DNA of 64,000 bases from Aminobacter ciceronei (lineage in GTDB: Bacteria; Pseudomonadota; Alphaproteobacteria; Rhizobiales; Rhizobiaceae). Location: NCBI RefSeq assembly GCF_014138625.1, contig NZ_JACJHY010000026.1, forward strand, positions 44,089-108,088. Direction: 5' to 3'. Position numbers and translations under genes: made by a program. Within the stretch, counting starts at the first letter, position 1. The number at the start of each line of letters is the position of its first letter. The notes under the pieces were generated by a model. The model was not told the origin of the DNA and made no database searches. It was given only the letters and a program-made list of their open reading frames with translations. Positions 29,431 to 39,067 of this stretch are shown here, piece by piece.

Positions 29431-30603
29431 TCAAACCGTCCCTTCGATGGCGTTTTCAAGCAAGCCGAGCGCGGCCTTCTTGGTGAGCTTGACCGGGTTG
29501 CCGCCTGCGGTCGGGTCGACCACCGCCATGTCGGCGATCAGGGTCTTGCGCTTCTTGTCCATGTCGAGACCCTTGATCAGGCCCGGCAACGCATGCGGCA
29601 CCTTGAGTTCCTTGCGCAGCTTGATCACCGCCTTGGCAAAACCGTCGAAGCCGCCCTTGATTCCGCAATAGGCCGACAGGCGGACGATCTTTTCCTCGAT
29701 GGCGTCGCGGTTGAAGGCGAGCACATAAGGCATGAAGACGGCGTTGGTCATGCCGTGATGGGTGTCGTAGAGCGCGCCGATTGGATGCGACAGCGAGTGG
29801 ATCGCGCCGAGGCCCTTCTGGAAGGCAGCGGCCCCCATGGCGGCAGCGCTCATCATGTGGGCGCGGGCGGTGAGGTCCTTGCCGTTGGCGAAGGCCTTGG
29901 GCAGGTTCTCGAACACCAGGCGGATGCCCTCGACGGCGATGCCGTCGGCCATCGGATGGTAGCCCGGCGCGCAATAGGCCTCGAGGCAGTGGGCGAAGGC
30001 ATCCATGCCGGTGCCGGCGGTAATGAAGGAGGGCATGCCGACCGACAGCTCCGGATCGGCAATGACGATTGCCGGCAAGAGCTTGGGGTGGAAAATGACC
30101 TTCTTGGTGTGGGTCTCTTCGTTGGTGATGACGCCGGCGCGGCCGACCTCGGAGCCGGTGCCGGCAGTGGTCGGCACGGCGATGATGGGGGCGATGGCGT
30201 CGGAGTTGGCGCGGGTCCACCAGTCGCCGACATCCTCGAAATCCCACACTGGCAGCGTCTGGCCGGCCTGGAAGGCGATCAGCTTGCCGAGATCGAGCGC
30301 CGAACCGCCGCCGAAGGCAATGACGCCGTCATGCTTGCCCTTCTTGAACACGGCGATGCCGGCGGTGAGGTTCGATTCGACCGGGTTCGGCTTGACGTCG
30401 GAGAAGACGCCATAGGGCACCTTGGCGTCTTCGAGGATCTTCAGCGTGGATGCCACGACCGGCAGCTTGGCGAGCCCGGGATCGGTGACGAACAGCGGCT
30501 TCTTGATGCCGGTGGCGGCAAGCACGTCGGGCAGTTCGGAGATGCGGCCGGCGCCGAAACGGACGGTGGTCGGGTAGTTCCACTTGGAAACGAGTTTGGA
30601 CAT
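29431..30603 (-). CDS. Iron-containing alcohol dehydrogenase
   Basis: A 390-residue family III (Fe-ADH) dehydrogenase. Seen are the N-terminal NAD-binding GGGSALDLGKLIAF, PTTAGTGSEVGRAGVI, and the metal-site region GTGMDAFAHCLEAYCAPGYHPMADG. Further metal-ligand histidines are in GAIHSLSHPIGALYDTHHGMTNAVFMP. It should oxidise a primary alcohol to an aldehyde with NAD+, or the reverse. It is the last gene of the row 30603-37851 that also has an aldehyde dehydrogenase and a glutamine-synthetase-like ligase. Together they could oxidise the hydroxyl end of a gamma-glutamylated amino alcohol, which is inference. Confidence 0.9.
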   Translation of the reverse strand: MSKLVSKWNYPTTVRFGAGRISELPDVLAATGIKKPLFVTDPGLAKLPVVASTLKILEDAKVPYGVFSDVKPNPVESNLTAGIAVFKKGKHDGVIAFGGGSALDLGKLIAFQAGQTLPVWDFEDVGDWWTRANSDAIAPIIAVPTTAGTGSEVGRAGVITNEETHTKKVIFHPKLLPAIVIADPELSVGMPSFITAGTGMDAFAHCLEAYCAPGYHPMADGIAVEGIRLVFENLPKAFANGKDLTARAHMMSAAAMGAAAFQKGLGAIHSLSHPIGALYDTHHGMTNAVFMPYVLAFNRDAIEEKIVRLSAYCGIKGGFDGFAKAVIKLRKELKVPHALPGLIKGLDMDKKRKTLIADMAVVDPTAGGNPVKLTKKAALGLLENAIEGTV

Positions 30604-30638
30604 GTTTTCTTGATCTCTTGAAGGTTGGTTCGAAATCG

Positions 30639-31118
30639 TCAGTTGACGAAGGTGTTGGCCACGCGCTCGGAACGCATCATGTAAGGAATCCAGATTGCAG
30701 CGGATAAGAAGGACCGCGCTATTCCCCGAACGGTCTCCTTGTCGAAGATTTCGCTGCCTGGCTCTGCAAAGAGCGCGTAGGCGACAGACGCATCGGCGAG
30801 CAGGAAAACCGGCGCCGCAGTTGCCCAGATCATGTACCAACCTGGGAACATCTCCAGGCGTTTGAACATGAAAAACAACAGAACAACCGGAGCGACAACC
30901 GTCAGAACGATATTGCCCGCGGTCTCCGCAACAATGAAAACTGCCAGCCGGGTATCGAGATACTGCCAGCCGCTGAACACTTCGGCATAAGCTGTGAACT
31001 GCAGCACACCGACAATCGGAGCGGCAAACAGGCCCAGCATCGGCAGCAACAACCAGCCACCTATGCCGACGGGCCCCGGAGCCGGAGTGCGTTTGTCGTC
31101 CAGGGCCGTATCAGCCAT
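30639..31118 (-). CDS. DUF2569 family membrane protein
   Basis: A 159-residue protein with four predicted membrane segments. The start IGGWLLLPMLGLFAAPIVG and the end IPYMMRSERVANTFVN match DUF2569 proteins such as E. coli YdgK. The function is unknown. It lies between the aldehyde and alcohol dehydrogenase genes, only nine bases after the former, and so is probably co-transcribed. By eye its base composition is less GC-rich than the flanking enzymes, which suggests a later insertion into the operon. Confidence 0.75.
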   Translation of the reverse strand: MADTALDDKRTPAPGPVGIGGWLLLPMLGLFAAPIVGVLQFTAYAEVFSGWQYLDTRLAVFIVAETAGNIVLTVVAPVVLLFFMFKRLEMFPGWYMIWATAAPVFLLADASVAYALFAEPGSEIFDKETVRGIARSFLSAAIWIPYMMRSERVANTFVN

Positions 31119-31127
31119 CCGGTTCCC

Positions 31128-32516
<1,389 letters not shown>

Positions 32517-32540
32517 GTCTATTGTCCTTCCAAGTTCAAC

Positions 32541-32572
32541 ACCCTCCCCTGGCCGGCGGGCCAAAGGAGGGT
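32541..32572. repeat. Hairpin between ligase and aldehyde dehydrogenase genes
   Basis: ACCCTCC at 32541-32547 pairs with GGAGGGT at 32566-32572, with an inner GGCC/GGCC stem. There is no U-tract. It resembles the CCTCCCC...GGAGG rhizobial repeats elsewhere in the window and may act as a processing or attenuation element inside the operon. Confidence 0.5.
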
Positions 32573-32590
32573 CACGCAGTGATGGTGACT

Positions 32591-33961
32591 TTAGTACCGC
32601 TCGAAGCCTCTGTGCAGCTCCCAGTCGGTGATGCGGCGGTCATATTCGAACTGTTCCCAGCGCGCGGTGTGGACGTAGTGATCGACGACCTCCTCGCCGA
32701 GCGCTTCCCTCAGCATCTTCGACGACGCCAGCGTCTCGGTGGCATCGCGCAGGGTCTTCGGGATTTCGGGCAGGCTGGCGGCCTGGTAGGCATCACCGAC
32801 GAACGGCTTCTGCAATTCCAGCTTCTCGTCGATGCCGGCGAGGCCGGCGGCGATCAGCACGGCGAAAGCGAGATAGGGATTGAGGTCGGCGCCACCGATG
32901 CGGCACTCCATGCGGATGCCCTTGGTGCCCTCGCCGCAGAGGCGGAAGCCGGCGGTGCGGTTGTCCTCGCTCCACATGATCTTGGTCGGCGCGAATGTAC
33001 CCGACTGGAAGCGCTTGTAGGAGTTGATGTAAGGCGCCAGGAACCAGGTGAACTCCTTGGCATATTTGAGCTGGCCGGCCGACCACTGCTGGCCGAGCTT
33101 GGACAGGGTCCACTCAGCACCCTTGTCGTAGAACAGCGGCGTCTTGCCGTCGGCGCTCCACAGCGAATTGTGGATGTGGCTGGAATTGCCGGCGAGGCCG
33201 TAATTGTACTTGGACATGAACGAGATCGCCTTGCCCTCGGAGGCTGCGATCTCCTTGGCGCCGTTCTTCAGGATGACATGGCGGTCGGCCATCTCAAGAA
33301 CTTCGGCGTAACGGACGTTGATCTCTTCCTGGCCAGGGCCCCACTCGCCCTTGGAATTCTCGATCGGGATGCCGGCGGCTTCCATCTCGTTGCGAAGCCG
33401 GCGCATGACACCTTCTTCCTTGGTCGTGATGCCGATCAGATAGTCGCCGATATAGGGCGACGCGGTGTCGAGGTTCTGCCAGTGCTTGGCGCGGGCCGAA
33501 TCGTAGGTTTCGGAAAACAGGTAGAATTCGAGCTCGGAGGCAAAATAGGCGAGATAGCCGCGCTCCTGCAGCCGCCTGACCTGCCTGCGCAGGATGCCGC
33601 GCGGCGAGTGCGCCAGATCTTCACGCGTATGGTGATCCTTGAGGTCGCAGAGCAGCAGCGCCGTCTTTTCGAGCCAGGGCACGTTGCGGATGGTGTTGAG
33701 GTCGGGCTTCATGACGAAGTCGCCATAGCCTTTCGACCAGCTCGCCGCCTTGTAGCCGGGCACCGGCTCCATATCGATGTCGTTGGCAAGCAGGTAGTTG
33801 CAGCCATGCGTCTCGTCATAGGCGGATTCGACGAAATACCTGGCCAAAAACCGCTTGCCAATCAGACGGCCCTGCATGTCGACGGCGCAAGCGAGCACCG
33901 TGTCGATCTCGCCGGCGGCGACAGCCTCCTTCAGCTGATCGAATGTAAGATTTCCGGCCAT
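32591..33961 (-). CDS. Glutamine synthetase-like gamma-glutamyl-amine ligase
   Basis: A 456-residue member of the glutamine synthetase superfamily (GlnA/PuuA type). Motifs are ELEFYLF (first metal ligands), GPGQEEINVRYAEVLEMADRHVILKNG, HIHNSLW with the metal-ligand histidine, and the C-terminal RIGGADLNPYLAFAVLIAAGLAG. Relatives ligate glutamate to amines such as putrescine, isopropylamine or ethanolamine using ATP. It is unlikely to be the housekeeping enzyme because it sits between a TRAP transporter and two dehydrogenases, the usual surroundings of a gamma-glutamylation pathway. The true amine is unknown. Confidence 0.88.
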   Translation of the reverse strand: MAGNLTFDQLKEAVAAGEIDTVLACAVDMQGRLIGKRFLARYFVESAYDETHGCNYLLANDIDMEPVPGYKAASWSKGYGDFVMKPDLNTIRNVPWLEKTALLLCDLKDHHTREDLAHSPRGILRRQVRRLQERGYLAYFASELEFYLFSETYDSARAKHWQNLDTASPYIGDYLIGITTKEEGVMRRLRNEMEAAGIPIENSKGEWGPGQEEINVRYAEVLEMADRHVILKNGAKEIAASEGKAISFMSKYNYGLAGNSSHIHNSLWSADGKTPLFYDKGAEWTLSKLGQQWSAGQLKYAKEFTWFLAPYINSYKRFQSGTFAPTKIMWSEDNRTAGFRLCGEGTKGIRMECRIGGADLNPYLAFAVLIAAGLAGIDEKLELQKPFVGDAYQAASLPEIPKTLRDATETLASSKMLREALGEEVVDHYVHTARWEQFEYDRRITDWELHRGFERY

Positions 33962-34042
33962 TTACTGCTCCTGGGCGTTTGAAACCTGCGTAGGCACGGT
34001 CCGCCCGCACACGCGGACGGACCTGTTTCCAAAGATGGCTGC

Positions 34043-35107
34043 TCAGCCGTAACGGTAGGGCGGGCCGGCTTTGATCATCGAATCGTTGTACTTCTTGATA
34101 ATCTCGACGACCTTTGCGCTCCGCGGGCTCTGGCCAGCGACCTCATCCCAGAACTTCGTCGCCTCGTCCTCGACCTGCTTCCATTCGGCGTCCGGGATGG
34201 TGGTCAGTTCGAGCTTTCCAGTGTTGCGGTAATTCGCCTCACCGGCCCAGTACCAATGCAGCCGGTAGTAGTGCGAACTGTCGATCGCCATGCGCAGAAG
34301 CTGCTGCAGGTGTTCGGGGACGGCCTTCCATTTCTCGGTGTTGACGAAGTACGAGCCGGCCCAGGCGCCTGACAGCGGGTTGGTCAAGAAGTACTTCAAG
34401 ACGTCGGCCCAGCCCACCGTGTGCATCTCGGTAATGCCGCACCAGCAAACGCCGTCGAGTTCGCCGGTCTGGATCGCCGGCTGAACGTCCTCGTACGGAA
34501 GCGACACAGGCACGACGCCGAATTTGGACAGGAACTGGCCGCCGGTCGGGAAGGTGTAGACCCTGAGGCCCTTGAGGTCGGCCAGCGACTTGATCGGCTT
34601 GGTGGTGCCGAAGTTGCAGGGGTCCCACGAACCCGTGCTGAGCCAGGTGACATCCGGAATCTCGGCATAAGCCTCCTCCCAGACTTCCTTGAGCCCGTGC
34701 CAATGCCAGAGCGCAGGAACGTCGAGCGAGTAGCGCGAGGCGAGCGGGAAGTAGGCGCCGAACACCCTGACGTCGACGGGCGCCGCGGCCGAGTCGTCGT
34801 CGCTCTGGGCAAAGTCGATCGTGCCAGACTGGACCGCGCGGAACAGTTCGCCGTGCGGAACAAGCTGGTCAGCCGTGTAGAGCTCGATCTCCATCTCGCC
34901 ATTGGCAGCCTTGTTGAACCAGTCGATCGAGTTTTTGACCACGTGCTCGGCCAATGCCGGCCCGGCGTAGGTCTGCATACGCCACTTGATCGGGCTCTGC
35001 GCCTTCACATAGGGCGTGGCCAGCGCGGTGGCGCCAACAGCGCCCGCACTCGCCAGCACGGATTTCCGAAGAAACTCGCGCTTGTTAAGGGTCTTCCTGT
35101 CGTCCAT
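34043..35107 (-). CDS. dctP: TRAP transporter substrate-binding protein DctP
   Basis: A 354-residue periplasmic binding protein of the DctP family with a Tat-like signal: KREFLRKSVLASAGAVGATALATPYVKAQ, cut after about residue 37. Family features include WRMQTYAGPALAEHVVKNSIDWF, LKGLRVYTFPTGGQFLSKFGVVPVSLPYEDVQPAIQTGELDG and GSYFVNTEKWKAVPEHLQQLL. ATG 35107 is preferred over 35122 because GGGAG then lies eight bases upstream. It delivers a solute, usually a carboxylate, to the DctQM membrane proteins encoded upstream. Confidence 0.9.
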   Translation of the reverse strand: MDDRKTLNKREFLRKSVLASAGAVGATALATPYVKAQSPIKWRMQTYAGPALAEHVVKNSIDWFNKAANGEMEIELYTADQLVPHGELFRAVQSGTIDFAQSDDDSAAAPVDVRVFGAYFPLASRYSLDVPALWHWHGLKEVWEEAYAEIPDVTWLSTGSWDPCNFGTTKPIKSLADLKGLRVYTFPTGGQFLSKFGVVPVSLPYEDVQPAIQTGELDGVCWCGITEMHTVGWADVLKYFLTNPLSGAWAGSYFVNTEKWKAVPEHLQQLLRMAIDSSHYYRLHWYWAGEANYRNTGKLELTTIPDAEWKQVEDEATKFWDEVAGQSPRSAKVVEIIKKYNDSMIKAGPPYRYG

Positions 35108-35192
35108 CTCACTTACTCCCATTGCTTGCTTCGTTCACATTCGGGATGCCAGTTCGTTCGGTGCCGCCTCCTCCCTTTCCGTCATGCCAGCC

Positions 35193-36518
35193 TCATCGGC
35201 CCGTGACTTGCGACGGCAGCCAGAGTGCTATCTGCGGAAAGACCATGATGAGTATCAGCGACAATACCATCAGCGCGAAGAAGGGCATGATGGATCGGTA
35301 GATGTCGCCCAGCGTGATCTCCGGTGGCGCCATGGCCCGCATCAGGAACAGATTGTAGCCAAACGGCGGGGTGATGTAGGCGATCTGGCAGGTGATCGTG
35401 TAAAGGATGCCGAACCAGATCGGATTGAAGCCCAGACTGATGACGAGCGGGATATAGAGCGGAGCGACGATCACCAGCATGGCGGTGTCGTCGAGGAACA
35501 TGCCCATCACGACAAAGGACAGGAGCATCAGCACCAGAATTGTCCAGGGCTCGAAATCCCAGGTGTCGACCAGCACTGTTTTGACAGCCTTCACTGCGCC
35601 AAGCCCGTCATAGACGGAGCTGAAGCAGAGTGCGCCAAGGATGATCCACAGGAACATGCAGCTGATCGACAGTGTGTTGCGCGTCGATTCCTCGAAGACC
35701 TTGCGGTCGAGGTTCCCTGACAGCCAAGCTGCCACCATGGCAAGGGCGGCACCAACCGCCGAGCTTTCCACCAAGCTGGTAGTTCCGGTCAGGAACAGCC
35801 CCATCATGATGGCGAAGATGGCGATCGGCAGCAGGCCGGCCCGCAGCAGCCCGAACTTTTCCGACCAGGTGATCTCTGCCCGCTCTTCCGCCGGCAGCGC
35901 AGGACCAATCTCCGGCTGAAAGTAGCAGCGGATGGCGACATAGCCGGCGAAGATGAAGGCCATCAGCAGGCCGGGGCCGACGCCCGCCAACCAGAGGTCG
36001 AGAACCGGCTGGCGCGCGATCATGGCAAACAGCACCAGCACGACGCTGGGCGGTATCAGGATGCCGAGCGAGGAGCCGGCCTGCACGACGCCTGTCACCA
36101 TGACCTTGTCGTAGCCATGGCGAAGCAATTGCGGCAGCGCGATGGTCGCCCCGATTGCCATGCCGGCGACCGACAGGCCGTTCAGCGCCGCGATCAACAC
36201 CATGAGTCCTATCGTGCCGAGCGCCAGCCCGCCTCGCACCGGCCCGAACCAGACATGGAAGAGCCGATAAAGATTGCTCGCCATGCCCGATTCCGAGAGC
36301 ATGTAGCCCATGAAGATGAAGAACGGCACGGTGATCAGGGGATACCAGTTGAGCACCTGAAAGGCGGCATTGAAGGGCATTTCGAACGAGCCCTGGCCCC
36401 ACAGCCAAAGCGCCGCTGCCGAACCAACAAAGCCAATGACGCCGAACACGCGCTGCCCGGTAAACAGCAGCACCATCATCGTTCCGAACATGAAGAGGGT
36501 AATGAATTCCGAACTCAT
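35193..36518 (-). CDS. dctM: TRAP transporter large permease DctM
   Basis: A 441-residue sodium-coupled TRAP permease with about 12 membrane segments. Recognisable parts are VPFFIFMGYMLSESGMASNLY, GGLALGTIGLMVLIAALNGLSVAGMAIGAT, AGSSLGILIPPSVVLVLF and GMFLDDTAMLVIVAPLYIP. It starts with an ATGA overlap on the dctQ stop. It forms the ion-motive-force-driven carrier together with DctQ. Confidence 0.92.
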   Translation of the reverse strand: MSSEFITLFMFGTMMVLLFTGQRVFGVIGFVGSAAALWLWGQGSFEMPFNAAFQVLNWYPLITVPFFIFMGYMLSESGMASNLYRLFHVWFGPVRGGLALGTIGLMVLIAALNGLSVAGMAIGATIALPQLLRHGYDKVMVTGVVQAGSSLGILIPPSVVLVLFAMIARQPVLDLWLAGVGPGLLMAFIFAGYVAIRCYFQPEIGPALPAEERAEITWSEKFGLLRAGLLPIAIFAIMMGLFLTGTTSLVESSAVGAALAMVAAWLSGNLDRKVFEESTRNTLSISCMFLWIILGALCFSSVYDGLGAVKAVKTVLVDTWDFEPWTILVLMLLSFVVMGMFLDDTAMLVIVAPLYIPLVISLGFNPIWFGILYTITCQIAYITPPFGYNLFLMRAMAPPEITLGDIYRSIMPFFALMVLSLILIMVFPQIALWLPSQVTGR

Positions 36519-37027
36519 TCAATCGGCCTTCCACGCGCTGCCGCGACGTCCTTGAAAAAGTTGGAGATGCACTGCAGCAGCAGCATGAAGACCCCGAAGG
36601 TCATAATCACTTTGATTGGCCACAGCACGGGGGCCCAGGCTGAGTAGTTCTTCTGGCCGTAGACGATGGCGTAGTTCGTACTGGAGACGCCACCGCCGAG
36701 GAGCACCGCAAGATAGAATATGACGAAAAGAACGGTGATCGCGTCGGTGACAGCCCGCTTCCGAGCGGCGAGCCTGCTGTAGAACAGGTCCATGCGTACG
36801 TGTCCGCCGAGTTGCATCGTATAGGCGCCGCCCAGAAGATAGTAGGCAGAAAGGGCGAACTGCGACATCTCGAGCGCCCAGTTGAAGGGCACACCAAGCA
36901 GCAGCCGCGAAATCGTCGAGCCGAGCAGGATCGCACCCATCACGTAGAGCAGATACATGGCGCCACGGCCGATGCGATGGTTCATCGCATCGACGTACCG
37001 GACGAATAGAATTGCGGCATTCGGCAA
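36515..37027 (-). CDS. dctQ: TRAP transporter small permease DctQ
   Basis: A 170-residue small TRAP subunit with four membrane helices (YLLYVMGAILLGSTISRLLLG, FALSAYYLLGGAYTM, AITVLFVIFYLAVLLGG, IKVIMTFGVFMLLLQC). The conserved ALEMSQFALSAYYLLGGAYTMQLGGHVRMDLF region is present. I chose a TTG start at 37027 because GGAG stands nine bases upstream. The ATG at 36985 is the alternative and would shorten the N-terminus by 14 residues. It lies 26 bases after the amidohydrolase gene. Confidence 0.85.
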   Translation of the reverse strand: MPNAAILFVRYVDAMNHRIGRGAMYLLYVMGAILLGSTISRLLLGVPFNWALEMSQFALSAYYLLGGAYTMQLGGHVRMDLFYSRLAARKRAVTDAITVLFVIFYLAVLLGGGVSSTNYAIVYGQKNYSAWAPVLWPIKVIMTFGVFMLLLQCISNFFKDVAAARGRPIE

Positions 37028-37053
37028 TGACTCGTTCTCCGTTCGGCCAGTTG

Positions 37054-37851
37054 TCAGGCGTTTGCCTGGTGGGGAGCGGCCTCGCCCGCTTCCGGTTCGA
37101 GCTCTGCAAAGATGCCCGTGAGCAGATCCGCCCATTTCCGCTGCCCGGCCGGAGCCGAAATTTCGTCGTTGCGGATTTCGATCATCGCGCATGGCAGACC
37201 GCGCGACCTGCCGTGGTGTTCCAGGGTGAAGTAGACGCGGTCGGCCGGCGCATAGGGCTCGTTGACGCCGACAGTGATGCCGTCGAGCTTGTCGAGCGCA
37301 GCGATCAGCGGCGCGGCGAGCCGAGCGTCCTCGTCATGGATGATGCCGATGTGCCACGGGCGCGAGACGCCCTTGTAAACCGGAGTGAAGGAATGGACAG
37401 ACACCAGTCTCGTCTCCCGCCCTTCGCGGAGCCGCTCCGAAACGACCTCGTCGATCGCCTCGTGGAACGGGCGCCACGATAGCGCGATTCGCGCCTCGCG
37501 CTGCGAGGCGGTGAGAGCGGCGTTGCCGGGAATGGCTGTCGTCTCGCTGATCTCCGGGATCAGGTCATGAGCGGCGAGCGGCCGGTTGCAGTCGATGGCA
37601 AGGCGCGACACGCAGGATTCGACAAGCGTCGCATCAAGGCCCTCGGCCATGCGTTGCGACACCGGCAAGGCGCCCGGATCCCAGGCAATGTGGCGCAGCA
37701 TTTCGGACGCCTCGAGACCAAGCGTGCCGTAGTTTGCGGGCAGATGATTTGAGGCGTGGTCGCACAGGATGACAAAAGGACTGCGCCCGGCCCGGTTCGT
37801 CACCCGGACGGCATTCGACATTGCACGCGCAGCGGCCTGGCCCGTTCCCAT
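37054..37851 (-). CDS. N-formylglutamate amidohydrolase family protein
   Basis: A 265-residue member of the N-formylglutamate amidohydrolase (HutG-like) family. Conserved features are CDHASNHLP, WDPGALPVSQRMAEGLDATLVES, AIDCNRPLAAHDLIP and SVHSFTPVYKG. Known members hydrolyse N-formylglutamate to glutamate and formate. No histidine-utilisation genes are present here, and the gene heads an operon with a TRAP transporter and a gamma-glutamyl ligase, so another glutamate amide may be the substrate (inference). The start may be ATG 37851 or 37821. It is divergent from the RpiR regulator. Confidence 0.85.
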   Translation of the reverse strand: MGTGQAAARAMSNAVRVTNRAGRSPFVILCDHASNHLPANYGTLGLEASEMLRHIAWDPGALPVSQRMAEGLDATLVESCVSRLAIDCNRPLAAHDLIPEISETTAIPGNAALTASQREARIALSWRPFHEAIDEVVSERLREGRETRLVSVHSFTPVYKGVSRPWHIGIIHDEDARLAAPLIAALDKLDGITVGVNEPYAPADRVYFTLEHHGRSRGLPCAMIEIRNDEISAPAGQRKWADLLTGIFAELEPEAGEAAPHQANA

Positions 37852-38011
37852 TCAGTCATCCCCGGGGCCGTATCGTATGTTACGTATTCTTGTTCATTGC
37901 GCCCCTGCGGATGATTTCATACACATTGGTTGAGTTTGTCAAATGTCATTTCGGGCCTGAGGCGGACTGTGCGCTGGGCCAGGACGGCAGTGGATGCATC
38001 AGGGGATGAGG

Positions 38012-38839
38012 ATGGTTTCGAGCGTTGCCGAACTGATCACCGAAAGGATCGATGCCATGCCGGCGGGTGAGCGCCGGGCAGCCCAGACGCTGATCGCCGC
38101 CTATCCGCTGATCGGGTTGAAGACGGTGGCCGAATTCTCGCAGCAGGCCGGTGTGTCCTCGCCCACCATCCTGCGCTTCGTGGCGAGACTCGGTTTCCAG
38201 AACTACCCCGAGTTCCAGTCGGCGCTTCAGGACGAGCTGGCAGCCCAATTGCAGTCGCCCGCCTCGCGAACGACAACCACGCCGTCGCTGCTACCCGCCT
38301 CGACAGCGCCCATACTCGAAGCGGTGCTCGAAAACATCCGCGAGACCTTCCGGCACATTTCCGACAGGCAGCTCGCCGACATTGTCACCCAGTTGGCTGG
38401 CCCGAAAGGGCACGTCTATCTCGTCGGCGGCCGCTTCACCGACCCGCTGGCGCGCTACATGGCGGCCCACCTCAACCTGATTCGGCCTGACGTCACCCAT
38501 CTCGTCGGACAGGAAAGCCTGTGGCGCGACAAGCTGATCGACATGGGCAAGCGCGACACGCTGCTGATCTTCGATATCAGGCGCTATCAGGACAGCCTGA
38601 TCCGCTTTGCCGAGAAGGCCCATGCCAGGGGCGCCAACATCATCCTGTTCACCGACCAGTGGCTCTCTCCGATCGCGCGCTTCGCTCGCCACGTGATCGC
38701 AGGGCGCACGGCGGTGCCGTCGGCGTGGGATTCGTCATCGGCGCTGTTCGTCGCCGCCGAAACGGTTATCGGCGCGCTGACCAGCAAGCTCGAAACGGAA
38801 GCGGCAAGACGCATCCGCGCGATCGAGGACTTGCGCTGA
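38012..38839 (+). CDS. MurR/RpiR family transcriptional regulator
   Basis: A 275-residue regulator with an N-terminal HTH_6 domain (VAELITERIDAMPAGERRAAQTLIAAYPLIGLKTVAEFSQQAGVSSPTILRF) and a C-terminal SIS domain (GHVYLVGGRFTDPLARYMAAHL, DTLLIFDIRRYQDSLIRFAEKAHARGANIILFTDQ). SIS domains usually bind phosphosugars, but several family members control amine and carboxylate catabolism. The start was taken at 38012 (AGGGG six bases upstream); 37994 is possible. It faces the amidohydrolase/TRAP/ligase operon across a 160-base gap and is its most likely regulator. Confidence 0.88.
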   Translation: MVSSVAELITERIDAMPAGERRAAQTLIAAYPLIGLKTVAEFSQQAGVSSPTILRFVARLGFQNYPEFQSALQDELAAQLQSPASRTTTTPSLLPASTAPILEAVLENIRETFRHISDRQLADIVTQLAGPKGHVYLVGGRFTDPLARYMAAHLNLIRPDVTHLVGQESLWRDKLIDMGKRDTLLIFDIRRYQDSLIRFAEKAHARGANIILFTDQWLSPIARFARHVIAGRTAVPSAWDSSSALFVAAETVIGALTSKLETEAARRIRAIEDLR

Positions 38840-39067
38840 GCGCGCGGTAAATCCTGCAAATATTACGCAGATTTAATGTGCCAGACAGCCAGATTTGCCC
38901 TAAGCCTCGGCTGACGAACTAGGCTATACTGGCGCGCCCCGATGGGCTTGCGCCCGGTTGCCGACGAACGATCCCTTGGCAAGGTGCGGCAACAGTGCAG
39001 TGCTTTGCCAGCGATGAGACGCCACGTGTTCCCGAGTGGAACGAATACGCAGCAGACCGGAGTACGC

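Noticed and set aside
32522..33982. 486-residue plus-strand open frame across the glutamine-synthetase-like gene
   Set aside because: It is antisense to an intact, motif-rich enzyme and has no recognisable domain.
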